This document shows, piece after piece, positions 1 through 5,608 of a DNA stretch of 5,608 nt (positions are counted from its first letter, which is position 1; each line of letters begins with the position of its first letter). The stretch spans positions 1 to 5,608 of the forward strand of contig JABFSV010000166.1 in the NCBI GenBank assembly GCA_013140405.1. Direction: 5' to 3'. Under the pieces are notes generated by a model that was not told where the DNA came from, did no database searches, and saw only the letters and a list, made by a program, of their open reading frames with translations. The stretch comes from Methyloglobulus sp. Lineage in GTDB: Bacteria > Pseudomonadota > Gammaproteobacteria > Methylococcales > Methylomonadaceae. The position numbers and the translations under genes are program-made.

Positions 1-22
1 ATATTGTATGACGAATTATTGT

Positions 23-51
23 GTAGGTTGGGGTGAGGTACGAGCCCCAAC
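23..51 (+). repeat. REP unit 1: GTAG plus 7-bp hairpin
   Basis: The tetranucleotide GTAG (23-26) is followed directly by the stem GTTGGGG (27-33), an 11-base loop (34-44) and the complementary arm CCCCAAC (45-51). A GTAG foot next to a hairpin is the diagnostic layout of RAYT-associated REPs. Confidence 0.7.
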
Positions 52-69
52 GTTAAAGGCTTGGTTTGT

Positions 70-100
70 GTTGGGCATCATTGCATTCAGCCCAACCTAC
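70..100 (-). repeat. REP unit 2 (inverted): GTAG plus 7-bp hairpin
   Basis: Read on the minus strand, GTAG (100-97) is followed by the stem GTTGGGC (96-90), a 13-base loop and the arm GCCCAAC (76-70). It has the same architecture as unit 1. One stem pair differs in base identity yet remains paired (G-C in one unit, C-G in the other), which looks like compensatory change. Confidence 0.7.
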
Positions 101-123
101 GGCCCTATCGCTCTTTATGGCCT

Positions 124-867
124 TTATTTTTGTATTGGTTTATTGTTGCTTGTTTCATTTGTAGCACTTTCGTGATTTTTGGAAATAAAAGCCAAAACAT
201 CGTCAGTAACATTAAGTGATACTTTATCTGCGTTATATAGTATGTTTTCTCCGCCATAGTTATTGCTTACCATCAATTCAAAGTGATTTGCTTCGGCATA
301 TTTAGCTAATATCGTATGTGTGTACTCAGCAGCTTTTTTTCTGATTTCGGTATCATATCGGTGTCTTTCAGTAGTAGATTTTTGTAACTTATTGAGTTGT
401 AACTGTAAATCAGAAATAAGAGGGTCTTTTGATATTTCCGAAAGACAATTATGATAATTTTCTTGGTTCGTTACTTTTGGGAAATTGCTAATTGCGGATA
501 ACGGTAAATAATGACCATTAATGTTGAATCCTCCACTACCCTTCATTGAAGGTGCAGTGTGTATAGTATCGGTTTCTCCTTGTACTTTCTTATCGCTAGT
601 GGTATTGACGCTCACGCATTTTTGTGTTGCATTACTCTCAAGCTCGGATATATGGCTCTGGATTTTAGATCTTTCTCGGTAAGATTCTTCCTCATTACCC
701 AGTTCTGCAGGAACAGGATTTTTTTTCTTTATATATTCATTTAAGGCGTTATCTATTTTGTTTTTGTCTACAACAGCCCATTTCATTTGATTTTTTTGGT
801 TGTTTGCTAGTTGATCACAACCAACCACGGCTGTTGAAATAATTAGTGACAATATAAATTTTGACAT
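124..867 (-). CDS. Lipoprotein with Skp/OmpH-like N- and C-terminal regions
   Basis: This 247-residue protein starts with a lipoprotein signal peptide: hydrophobic residues 4-16 and the lipobox VVGC, with the lipidated Cys at 17. The next residue is Asp18; in enterobacteria Asp at +2 retains lipoproteins in the inner membrane. Residues 28-46 (MKWAVVDKNKID...) resemble the first strand and helix start of mature Skp/OmpH periplasmic chaperones. Residues 187-230 resemble the Skp C-terminal end: a helix, FELMVS, then ILYNADKVSLNVTDDVLAFISK, compared with the family pattern of a V/L-V strand, a V-x-Y strand and D-I-T-x-x-V-L. Helical, charged stretches at 54-80 and 145-190 could be the two arms of a coiled-coil hairpin. 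Between them lies a Ser/Gly-rich part (about 85-130) not typical of Skp. There are two further cysteines, 84 and 141. The start is supported by GGAA (874-877) six bases upstream. It begins 35 bases after the mrp stop on the same strand. The gene is A+T-rich. Chaperone function is inference; the OmpH link rests on pattern memory. Confidence 0.75.
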   Translation of the reverse strand: MSKFILSLIISTAVVGCDQLANNQKNQMKWAVVDKNKIDNALNEYIKKKNPVPAELGNEEESYRERSKIQSHISELESNATQKCVSVNTTSDKKVQGETDTIHTAPSMKGSGGFNINGHYLPLSAISNFPKVTNQENYHNCLSEISKDPLISDLQLQLNKLQKSTTERHRYDTEIRKKAAEYTHTILAKYAEANHFELMVSNNYGGENILYNADKVSLNVTDDVLAFISKNHESATNETSNNKPIQK

Positions 868-873
868 TGCAGT

Positions 874-877
874 TTCC
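874..877 (-). promoter_or_regulatory. Ribosome binding site of the Skp-like lipoprotein gene
   Basis: On the minus strand GGAA lies six bases before the ATG at 867. It fixes the start that yields the complete lipoprotein signal peptide. I see no convincing promoter in the 35-base gap, so the gene may rely on transcription coming through mrp. Confidence 0.5.
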
Positions 878-902
878 GTTAAGTTATTTTCAATAAAGTA
901 GT

Positions 903-1994
903 CTAAGTGGACTGAATTACAATATTCGGAAACCGCGTACTAAAATCCTTTGCCTTCAATGCCAGTTTTGCCGTCGCTTTACGGGCAATGGCTTTGTACA
1001 TCTGCGCGGCTGGACTGTTGGGATCAACGGCAACGGTTGGTTGACCGGAATCGGCTTGGATGCGGATGTTGATGTCTAGCGGCAGTGCGCCGAGGAAATC
1101 GACATGGTTGGTTTCCGCCATCACCACGCCGCCGCCAGTGCCAAAGATGGGTTCGCTATGTCCGCAGTTGCTGCATATATGCATACTCATATTTTCGACG
1201 ATGCCCAGTACGGGGACATTCACTTTTTGGAACATACCCAGACCGCGTTGGGCATCAATCAGGGCGATGTCTTGCGGCGTGGTGACGATAATCGCGCCGC
1301 TGACGGGAATCTGCTGCGATAAGGTCAATTGGATGTCGCCGGTGCCGGGCGGCAGGTCTACGATCAAGTAATCGATATTGTCCCAATTGGTGTCCCTGAG
1401 CAATTGCTGCAAGGCATTGGTGACCATCGGGCCACGCCAGATCATGGCTTGGCCTGCGTCCACTAGGTAGCCGATCGACATGGTCTGGATGTTGTAGGCA
1501 ATCTTGGGCATCATGGTTTTGTTGTCCTTGCTTTCGGGATAACCGGACAGGCCGAGCATGGTGGGTATGCTGGGGCCATAAATATCCGCATCCAGAATGC
1601 CGACAGTTGCGCCTTCTGCCGCTAACGCCAGCGCCAGATTGACGGCGGTGGTGGATTTGCCAACCCCGCCCTTACCTGAAGCCACGGCGATAATGTTTTT
1701 GATGTTGGGTTGGGGTTTTAGAGCTTGTTGGACGGCGTGGGATATGATTTTGGTGGAAACTTCAACTGTGATCGAGCCTACGTCTACAAGCGTTTTTAGT
1801 TGCTGTTCAACCGCCGCTTTCAATTCATTGTGATAACTTAAGGCGGGGTAGCCCAGTTCTATTTTGATAGTGACCGCGTTATTTTCGATGCCAATGGATT
1901 TAACCGATTTTGCGGAAACCAAGTCGAGCCCGTGATTGGGATCAATGATAGTTTTTAGGGCGTTTTCTATGTCAGTTTTGACTATTTGCGTCAT
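903..1994 (-). CDS. apbC: Mrp/ApbC family iron-sulfur cluster carrier ATPase
   Basis: Cytosolic P-loop NTPase of the Mrp/NBP35 family, thought to bind a 4Fe-4S cluster as a dimer and deliver it to apoproteins. The 363 residues match the family in length and order. An N-terminal MIP18 (DUF59)-type domain covers about residues 5-85, with DPNHGLDLV at 18-26. The ATPase domain follows. It carries the deviant Walker A GKGGVGKST at 107-115 (two lysines, as in MinD/ParA relatives), LDADIYGPSIPTMLG at 134-148, DLPPGTGD at 213-220 and TTPQDIALIDAQRG at 238-251. The cluster-binding CxxC is Cys274/Cys277 (CSNCGHSEPIFG). All key residues are present, so it should be active. The ATG is preceded by AGGA at 2005-2008, about ten bases away. 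It follows the DUF6157 gene by 45 bases and precedes the lipoprotein gene by 35. Its G+C content is clearly higher than that of both neighbours. mrp is also used as a symbol. Confidence 0.96.
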   Translation of the reverse strand: MTQIVKTDIENALKTIIDPNHGLDLVSAKSVKSIGIENNAVTIKIELGYPALSYHNELKAAVEQQLKTLVDVGSITVEVSTKIISHAVQQALKPQPNIKNIIAVASGKGGVGKSTTAVNLALALAAEGATVGILDADIYGPSIPTMLGLSGYPESKDNKTMMPKIAYNIQTMSIGYLVDAGQAMIWRGPMVTNALQQLLRDTNWDNIDYLIVDLPPGTGDIQLTLSQQIPVSGAIIVTTPQDIALIDAQRGLGMFQKVNVPVLGIVENMSMHICSNCGHSEPIFGTGGGVVMAETNHVDFLGALPLDINIRIQADSGQPTVAVDPNSPAAQMYKAIARKATAKLALKAKDFSTRFPNIVIQST

Positions 1995-2004
1995 TTGCTT
2001 GGTG

Positions 2005-2008
2005 TCCT
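2005..2008 (-). promoter_or_regulatory. Ribosome binding site of apbC
   Basis: AGGA on the minus strand ends ten bases before the ATG at 1994. This is slightly longer than ideal spacing, but it is the only purine-rich match upstream and supports the chosen start. The gap also holds a small hairpin, GGCT/AGCC at 2018-2029, with no clear function. Confidence 0.4.
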
Positions 2009-2039
2009 AGTTACAGTGGCTATGAAGCCTATTAAATAT

Positions 2040-2456
2040 TTATTTTTTTGTGGTTCTCATTGCTGAAATATTTTTTATGGTTTCGTCTTTTGAGAATCTT
2101 GCATATTCTTCAGTTTCAACGCCATACAGGGCAATTTTTCCTTCTTCGTTGCTATGTATTCCCCAGCCATACCGCTTTGCTAAAGGTGATGTCCGTAAGC
2201 AAGGTTGTCCTTTGGAGAAAAATTGTTCTCTTGCTTGGATAAGTTCGTCGGCGATTAAACTATTTTTTGTCACGTAGACACTAAAAATAATGTCGTCGGA
2301 CGTAAATTGGTATGGATTTTGACTAATTATTTCAAACTGGATATTGGCAGCAGATGGGTTATTTCCTTTGGTTGGCGGAATTTCTCCCGTTGTCACAGGA
2401 CAATCTGCCGCAACTTCGATAAATGCGTTGTAGTAGTTTGTGGTATGAGTTTTCAT
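2040..2456 (-). CDS. DUF6157 family protein of unknown function
   Basis: A soluble protein of 138 residues with no signal peptide or membrane segment. It matches my memory of the DUF6157 family, which is about this long. The conserved-looking blocks are TTNYYNAFIEVAADCPV (5-21), GEIPP (24-28), the NPYQFTSDDIIF segment (47-58), FFSKGQPCLRTSPLAKRYGW (79-98) and HSNEEGKIALYGVE (101-114). No catalytic motif is recognisable; Cys19 and Cys86 lie in conserved blocks. The function is unknown and I do not assign one. It is the first gene of a possible minus-strand transcript with apbC 45 bases downstream, and it sits between apbC and metG, which are immediate divergent neighbours in E. coli. Its base composition is A+T-rich compared with both. 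It has no strong Shine-Dalgarno sequence before its ATG. Confidence 0.85.
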   Translation of the reverse strand: MKTHTTNYYNAFIEVAADCPVTTGEIPPTKGNNPSAANIQFEIISQNPYQFTSDDIIFSVYVTKNSLIADELIQAREQFFSKGQPCLRTSPLAKRYGWGIHSNEEGKIALYGVETEEYARFSKDETIKNISAMRTTKK

Positions 2457-2479
2457 GCGGCTTGTGGCTGTTTTGTCTA

Positions 2480-2508
2480 TTTATCGTCCTCATTCTACAG
2501 TAAATCAA
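2480..2508 (-). promoter_or_regulatory. Putative sigma-70 promoter for the DUF6157-apbC direction
   Basis: On the minus strand there is a TTGATT -35 (2508-2503), a 17-base spacer and a GATAAA -10 (2485-2480). Each hexamer matches the consensus at four of six positions with ideal spacing. The -10 ends 23 bases before the ATG at 2456, giving a short leader. This is a pattern match only. Confidence 0.4.
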
Positions 2509-2541
2509 CTGGTCGCGCCGCATGTAGAAGTAGCCGTTTTA

Positions 2542-2550
2542 TGCCATAAT
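2542..2550 (+). promoter_or_regulatory. Putative extended -10 promoter of metG
   Basis: TGcCATAAT combines a TGn extension with a -10 hexamer matching TATAAT at five of six positions. The region 16-18 bases upstream has no good -35, as is common for extended -10 promoters. Transcription would begin near 2557, leaving about 25 bases of leader before ATG 2582. Since that leader has no clear Shine-Dalgarno sequence, initiation may depend on an unstructured A+T-rich leader. Confidence 0.4.
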
Positions 2551-2581
2551 GCGCCATTAATTTTTGGCCTATCTGTTTAAC

Positions 2582-4612
2582 ATGTCCACTAGAAAAATCC
2601 TCGTCACCAGTGCCTTGCCTTATGCCAATGGCCCGATCCATATCGGTCATTTGGTCGAATATATACAAACTGATATTTGGGTGCGCTTCCAAAAGCAACG
2701 TGGCAACCTGTGCTATTACGTGTGTGCCGATGATACTCACGGTACGCCGATCATGCTGAGGGCAGATATGGAAGGCATTACGCCGGAAGCACTTATTTCC
2801 AAAGTCAGTAAAGAACATCAGGCAGATTTCGATGAATTCGGCGTGGCTTTCGACAATTACCACAGCACCCATTCGGAAGAAAACAAAACGCTTTCGTCGT
2901 TGATCTATGAGCGGTTACGGGATGCCGGACATATTAACTCGCGCACCATTACCCAAGGATATGATCCGGTCAAGAAGATGTTCTTGTCTGACCGCTTTAT
3001 CAAAGGTGATTGCCCTAAATGCGGTGCGGTTGAGCAATATGGCGACGGCTGTGAAGTGTGTGGTTCGACGTATTCCCCTACCGACCTAAAGAATGCCGTG
3101 TCGGCTATTTCAGGCGCAAAACCTGTTCCAAAAGATTCTGTGCATTACTTTTTCAATCTGGAAAACTTCAACGACATGTTACGGGACTGGACGACAGCCG
3201 GACACTTGCAGCCCGAAATAAGCAATAAACTGGCTGAGTGGCTGGATGGTGGTTTGAAGCAATGGGACATAAGCCGCGATGCGCCTTATTTCGGTTTTGA
3301 AATTCCCGATGCGCCGGGCAAATACTTTTACGTTTGGCTGGATGCGCCGATTGGTTACATGGCGAGTTTCAAGAACTTATGTGATAAGCAAGGGCTGGAT
3401 TTCGATGAATTTTGGCGCAAAGACAGCGAAGCAGAGCTGTACCATTTTATAGGCAAAGACATTATCTATTTTCACGCGCTGTTCTGGCCGGCAATGTTAA
3501 GTGGAGCGCAGTTTAGGACACCTAGCGCCATTTTTGCCCACGGTTTTTTAACGGTGAATGGCGAGAAGATGTCCAAATCCCGTGGCACGTTTATCAAGGC
3601 AAGGACTTATCTCGACCACCTAAATCCAGAATATCTACGCTATTATTTTGCCGCTAAACTCAGTGCAGGCGTGGATGACATTGACCTTAATTTCGATGAT
3701 TTTAGCCAGCGGGTGAATTCCGATTTGGTCGGTAAAGTCGTCAATATTGCCAGTCGGTGTAGCGGTTTTATCAGCAAACGCTTTGCTAACCGTTTATCTG
3801 AAAATTGTTCAGAGCCGGAATTATTTGCCGACTTTGTTAACGCGAACCCTACCATTGCCGAGTTGTACGAAACCCGTGAATTCGCCAAAGCCATGCGTGA
3901 GATTATGGCCTTAGCTGACAAGGCCAACGCTTATATCGACGATAAAAAGCCCTGGTTGCTCGCCAAAGAAGAAGGCAAAGATCAGGAATTACACGATGTC
4001 TGCTCCATGGGGCTTAACCTGTTCCGTGTTCTTACTGCGTATCTCAAACCCGTGCTGCCCACCTTGGTTAAGGAAGCTGAACAGTTTTTGGCTATCGAAA
4101 GCCAATTGTGGGTCGCGGATATGCAGCCACTAAAAGGCCATAGCATCAACGAATTCAAGCCGCTGATGACACGAGTTGAAGCCGACAAAATCGCGGCAAT
4201 TATCGACGCATCGAAAGAGAATCTGGAAAAAACCAGCGATAAGTCTAAGATCGAACCCAAAGCCAAGCAATTTGAGGAGATCGCTCACACCATCCAAATC
4301 GACGATTTCGCCAAACTGGATTTACGTATCGCCAAAATCATCAAAGCGGAATCAATGCCAGAAGCTGACAAATTATTGAAACTGACTGTCGATATCGGCG
4401 ATGAAACCCGTACTGTGTTTGCTGGAATTAAATCCGCATACAAACCAGAAGATTTGGAAGGACGGTTAACTTTGGTGCTGGCAAATCTCGCGCCCCGTAA
4501 AATGAAGTTTGGCCTATCGGAAGGCATGGTGTTGGCGGCAGGGCCAGGGGGGAAGGATATTTTTGTGCTAAGCCCAGATGAAGGGGCAATTGCGGGTATG
4601 CGGGTTAAATAA
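2582..4612 (+). CDS. metG: Methionyl-tRNA synthetase
   Basis: A cytosolic class I aminoacyl-tRNA synthetase that charges tRNA-Met, both initiator and elongator, with methionine using ATP. From ATG 2582 the protein has 676 residues, almost the length of E. coli MetG (677). The Rossmann catalytic core starts at once ([19 protein letters not shown]), with the HIGH signature at 20-23. The connective peptide has a zinc knuckle with Cys144, 147, 157 and 160 (CPKCG...CEVCG). [11 protein letters not shown] (250-260) and [17 protein letters not shown] (289-305) form the methionine pocket side, and KMSKS is at 329-333. A helical anticodon-binding domain follows (about 375-535), with KPWLLAK at 456-462. 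After a charged linker (about 540-570) comes the C-terminal EMAP/Trbp111-like tRNA-binding domain (573-676, [12 protein letters not shown] onward) that makes the enzyme dimeric. An in-frame TTG at 2564 would add six residues (AYLFN type) but has no ribosome site and lengthens the family's normal N-terminus, so ATG 2582 is preferred. All motifs are intact. Confidence 0.98.
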   Translation: MSTRKILVTSALPYANGPIHIGHLVEYIQTDIWVRFQKQRGNLCYYVCADDTHGTPIMLRADMEGITPEALISKVSKEHQADFDEFGVAFDNYHSTHSEENKTLSSLIYERLRDAGHINSRTITQGYDPVKKMFLSDRFIKGDCPKCGAVEQYGDGCEVCGSTYSPTDLKNAVSAISGAKPVPKDSVHYFFNLENFNDMLRDWTTAGHLQPEISNKLAEWLDGGLKQWDISRDAPYFGFEIPDAPGKYFYVWLDAPIGYMASFKNLCDKQGLDFDEFWRKDSEAELYHFIGKDIIYFHALFWPAMLSGAQFRTPSAIFAHGFLTVNGEKMSKSRGTFIKARTYLDHLNPEYLRYYFAAKLSAGVDDIDLNFDDFSQRVNSDLVGKVVNIASRCSGFISKRFANRLSENCSEPELFADFVNANPTIAELYETREFAKAMREIMALADKANAYIDDKKPWLLAKEEGKDQELHDVCSMGLNLFRVLTAYLKPVLPTLVKEAEQFLAIESQLWVADMQPLKGHSINEFKPLMTRVEADKIAAIIDASKENLEKTSDKSKIEPKAKQFEEIAHTIQIDDFAKLDLRIAKIIKAESMPEADKLLKLTVDIGDETRTVFAGIKSAYKPEDLEGRLTLVLANLAPRKMKFGLSEGMVLAAGPGGKDIFVLSPDEGAIAGMRVK

Positions 4613-4674
4613 TTACACTATTGCAAGGTTCTCGCGGCATGACTTCGGGGTTAGAATCATTACGGTCATTCCGT

Positions 4675-4709
4675 AAAAAACCCGCTTGAGAGTTGATTCT
4701 AAGCGGGTT
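4675..4709 (-). terminator. Intrinsic terminator of the minus-strand repeat-protein gene
   Basis: A perfect 9-bp stem joins AACCCGCTT (4679-4687) and AAGCGGGTT (4701-4709), with a 13-base loop between them. On the minus strand the stem is followed by a U tract (the complement of A4675-4680). It begins 15 bases after the stop codon at 4724, a textbook position. On the plus strand no T run follows, so it should not act as an efficient intrinsic terminator for metG. A second small palindrome, TTACGG/CCGTAA (4660-4676), lies immediately beyond. Confidence 0.88.
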
Positions 4710-4723
4710 CAAATGGGATAACG

Positions 4724-5608
4724 TTAGTTATACGTTACTACATAAAGCAGGTGGTTTAGCGAATCAAAATTTTCATACAGGATGCTGGTATTGCCATTTT
4801 GATTGACCTTCACATCCAAAACTTTTCCTGTGTTGTTAGGTGTGTTGAAGTTATAGGAAAGGCTTGAACTCCAAGAGCCTGTAGCGCTTGGACGCATCTT
4901 GACTTTTAACAATGGCGAAAAGGTGGTCGCATTGTACCAAGGCCAAGCAAATACACCTGCGCCATTTGCGCCGACATCATACTTGGTTAAATAACTGCCA
5001 TAATTCCAGTAATTTGAAGAGTCATTGTAAGCCAGCAAAGTAGCAGGTACAGTCCACGTCGTTGAACCTAAACTGCCAGTAATGCTTCTGGTTCTGCTTG
5101 CGTAATAAGTGCCGTCCCAGCTATCGTAGTAGCCATAGCGATCCGTGTACATAAATGTAATATTGCCTTTGGCATCGGAGCGTGCGCTACCTTCTGAGGG
5201 GTAATCTTTCCAACAGCCGACAATGTCGGTTAGTGTCATCAACTGGTCACAGGTAGTATCTGCATTGTCTATGGGCATAATGCTGGGCGTGCTCCATGCT
5301 TGATTAGCACCGGTTTGCTTGGCAATGACCCAGTTGTAGTTCAGATTGGCATCTGGCGTATTAAAGACCACCCCCGCCCGCCCCTGTGCATCACGCAGAA
5401 GGCTTGTTTTCAGGGTGTCATAATAATAAACAGTTTCCACTGTTCCTAAGACTGGGGAAGGTTGCCACGCCGACCCGTTTTTTTGCAAGCGTGATACTTG
5501 CAACTGTTGTGCAAGTTTATAACCGTGCGGATGGATGCCGTAACGCGTCCATGCGGTCAGGGCATCGCCGTTCTCCCCGATGATTGATTCAATCAAATCA
5601 ACACCATC
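4724..5608 (-). CDS. Partial secreted-type protein with beta-propeller-like repeats (5' end outside window)
   Basis: The frame stays open to the right edge without a stop, so the N-terminus is missing; 294 C-terminal residues are visible, beginning DGVD. The TTG at 5596 is only an internal Leu codon. The sequence is rich in Tyr, Trp, Asn, Ser and Thr and poor in Lys/Glu, typical of exported beta-rich proteins. A motif of the form D-x-x-G-x-x-x-x-x-aromatic recurs at residues 9-22 (GENGDALTAW), 72-84 (DAQGRAGVVF), 144-156 (DAKGNITFMY), 210-224 (GANGAGVFAW) and 266-280 (NQNGNTSILY), about 56-72 residues apart. Between them a W-x-x-P/S strand recurs: SAWQPSP, QAWSTPS, TTWTVPA, GSWSSSL. This looks like blades of a beta-propeller, reminiscent of Asp-box or sialidase-like folds. 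Cys120 and Cys132 could form a disulfide. No catalytic site is identifiable and I cannot name the family. It ends VVTYN, followed by a strong terminator, and is convergent with metG. Confidence 0.75.
   Translation of the reverse strand, partial: DGVDLIESIIGENGDALTAWTRYGIHPHGYKLAQQLQVSRLQKNGSAWQPSPVLGTVETVYYYDTLKTSLLRDAQGRAGVVFNTPDANLNYNWVIAKQTGANQAWSTPSIMPIDNADTTCDQLMTLTDIVGCWKDYPSEGSARSDAKGNITFMYTDRYGYYDSWDGTYYASRTRSITGSLGSTTWTVPATLLAYNDSSNYWNYGSYLTKYDVGANGAGVFAWPWYNATTFSPLLKVKMRPSATGSWSSSLSYNFNTPNNTGKVLDVKVNQNGNTSILYENFDSLNHLLYVVTYN

Larger units (their letters stand above)
23..100. repeat. Inverted pair of GTAG-headed REP-type palindromes (BIME-like)
   Basis: The outer ends form a perfect 10-base inverted repeat, GTAGGTTGGG at 23-32 and CCCAACCTAC at 91-100. 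Each half is itself a hairpin, so the element is two REP units facing each other with an 18-base linker (52-69). The similarity between the units runs further, to GTAGGTTGGGnTGA. It lies 23 bases past the stop codon of the lipoprotein gene, the usual intergenic place for REPs. Known of the class: REPs with a GTAG head are substrates of RAYT (TnpA-REP) transposases. No such transposase is in this window. No run of T follows either hairpin, so it is not a standard intrinsic terminator, although it could protect the mRNA 3' end. Confidence 0.75.

Noticed and set aside
27..51. REP hairpin as an intrinsic terminator for the lipoprotein gene
   Set aside because: Neither hairpin of the pair is followed by a T run on the transcribed strand.
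559..744. A 61-codon plus-strand frame encoding a hydrophobic peptide inside the lipoprotein gene
   Set aside because: It looks membrane-like or toxin-like, but the hydrophobicity follows from antisense reading of Lys/Asn/Glu-rich codons, and no ribosome site or promoter is evident.
1060..1371. Plus-strand open frames within mrp (several, up to 103 codons)
   Set aside because: They are antisense to a gene with every Mrp motif intact and arise from its G+C-rich codon bias; the proteins resemble nothing.
2541..2549. ATGCCATAA as a two-codon leader peptide for metG
   Set aside because: It coincides with the putative -10 element, so it would lie upstream of the transcript.
2564..2581. Six-codon N-terminal extension of MetG from a TTG start
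   Set aside because: There is no ribosome site before it, and MetG proteins normally begin a few residues before the K-I-L-V-T-S strand, as they do from ATG 2582.
2495..2872. A 125-codon open frame on the minus strand overlapping the start of metG
   Set aside because: It lies mostly antisense to the catalytic core of an intact metG, covers its promoter, has no family resemblance and no ribosome site; it is a shadow frame.
5594..5596. TTG at 5596 as the start of the right-edge gene
   Set aside because: The frame stays open through 5608, no signal peptide follows the TTG, and the first repeat motif begins within a few residues, so the gene enters from outside.

Overview
The window reads as chromosomal DNA of a gammaproteobacterium. 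The main evidence is a 676-residue methionyl-tRNA synthetase of the E. coli type, with a four-cysteine zinc knuckle and a C-terminal tRNA-binding domain, encoded divergently from an Mrp/ApbC iron-sulfur carrier gene. That metG/mrp neighbourhood is known from E. coli and other Gammaproteobacteria. The GTAG-headed palindrome pair at the left edge resembles elements I associate with methanotrophs of the Methylococcales and some other environmental proteobacteria, but the genus is only a guess.

Layout, left to right. Positions 23-100 hold two inverted REP-type hairpins. Three minus-strand genes follow: a lipoprotein with Skp/OmpH-like ends (124-867), mrp/apbC (903-1994) and a DUF6157-type small protein (2040-2456). 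They are 35 and 45 bases apart, so they could form one transcript reading DUF6157, mrp, lipoprotein. A 125-base divergent promoter region (2457-2581) separates them from plus-strand metG, best started at ATG 2582 and ending at 4612. A short intergenic stretch carries a strong intrinsic terminator (4675-4709) facing left. It ends a minus-strand gene that enters from the right edge (4724 to beyond 5608) and encodes a secreted-looking protein with beta-propeller-like repeats. No gene-free stretch exceeds 300 bases.

mrp and metG are housekeeping genes (iron-sulfur cluster delivery and translation). The lipoprotein and DUF6157 genes on either side of mrp are much richer in A+T: hand counts of single 60-base lines give about one third G+C in each, against about 63% in an mrp line and 52% in a metG line. 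They may be later arrivals. I see no defence system, mobile-element enzyme, CRISPR array, tRNA or rRNA here. The most distinctive items are the lipid-anchored Skp-like protein, the REP doublet, the extra gene inside the mrp/metG divergent pair, and the unassigned repeat protein at the right edge.
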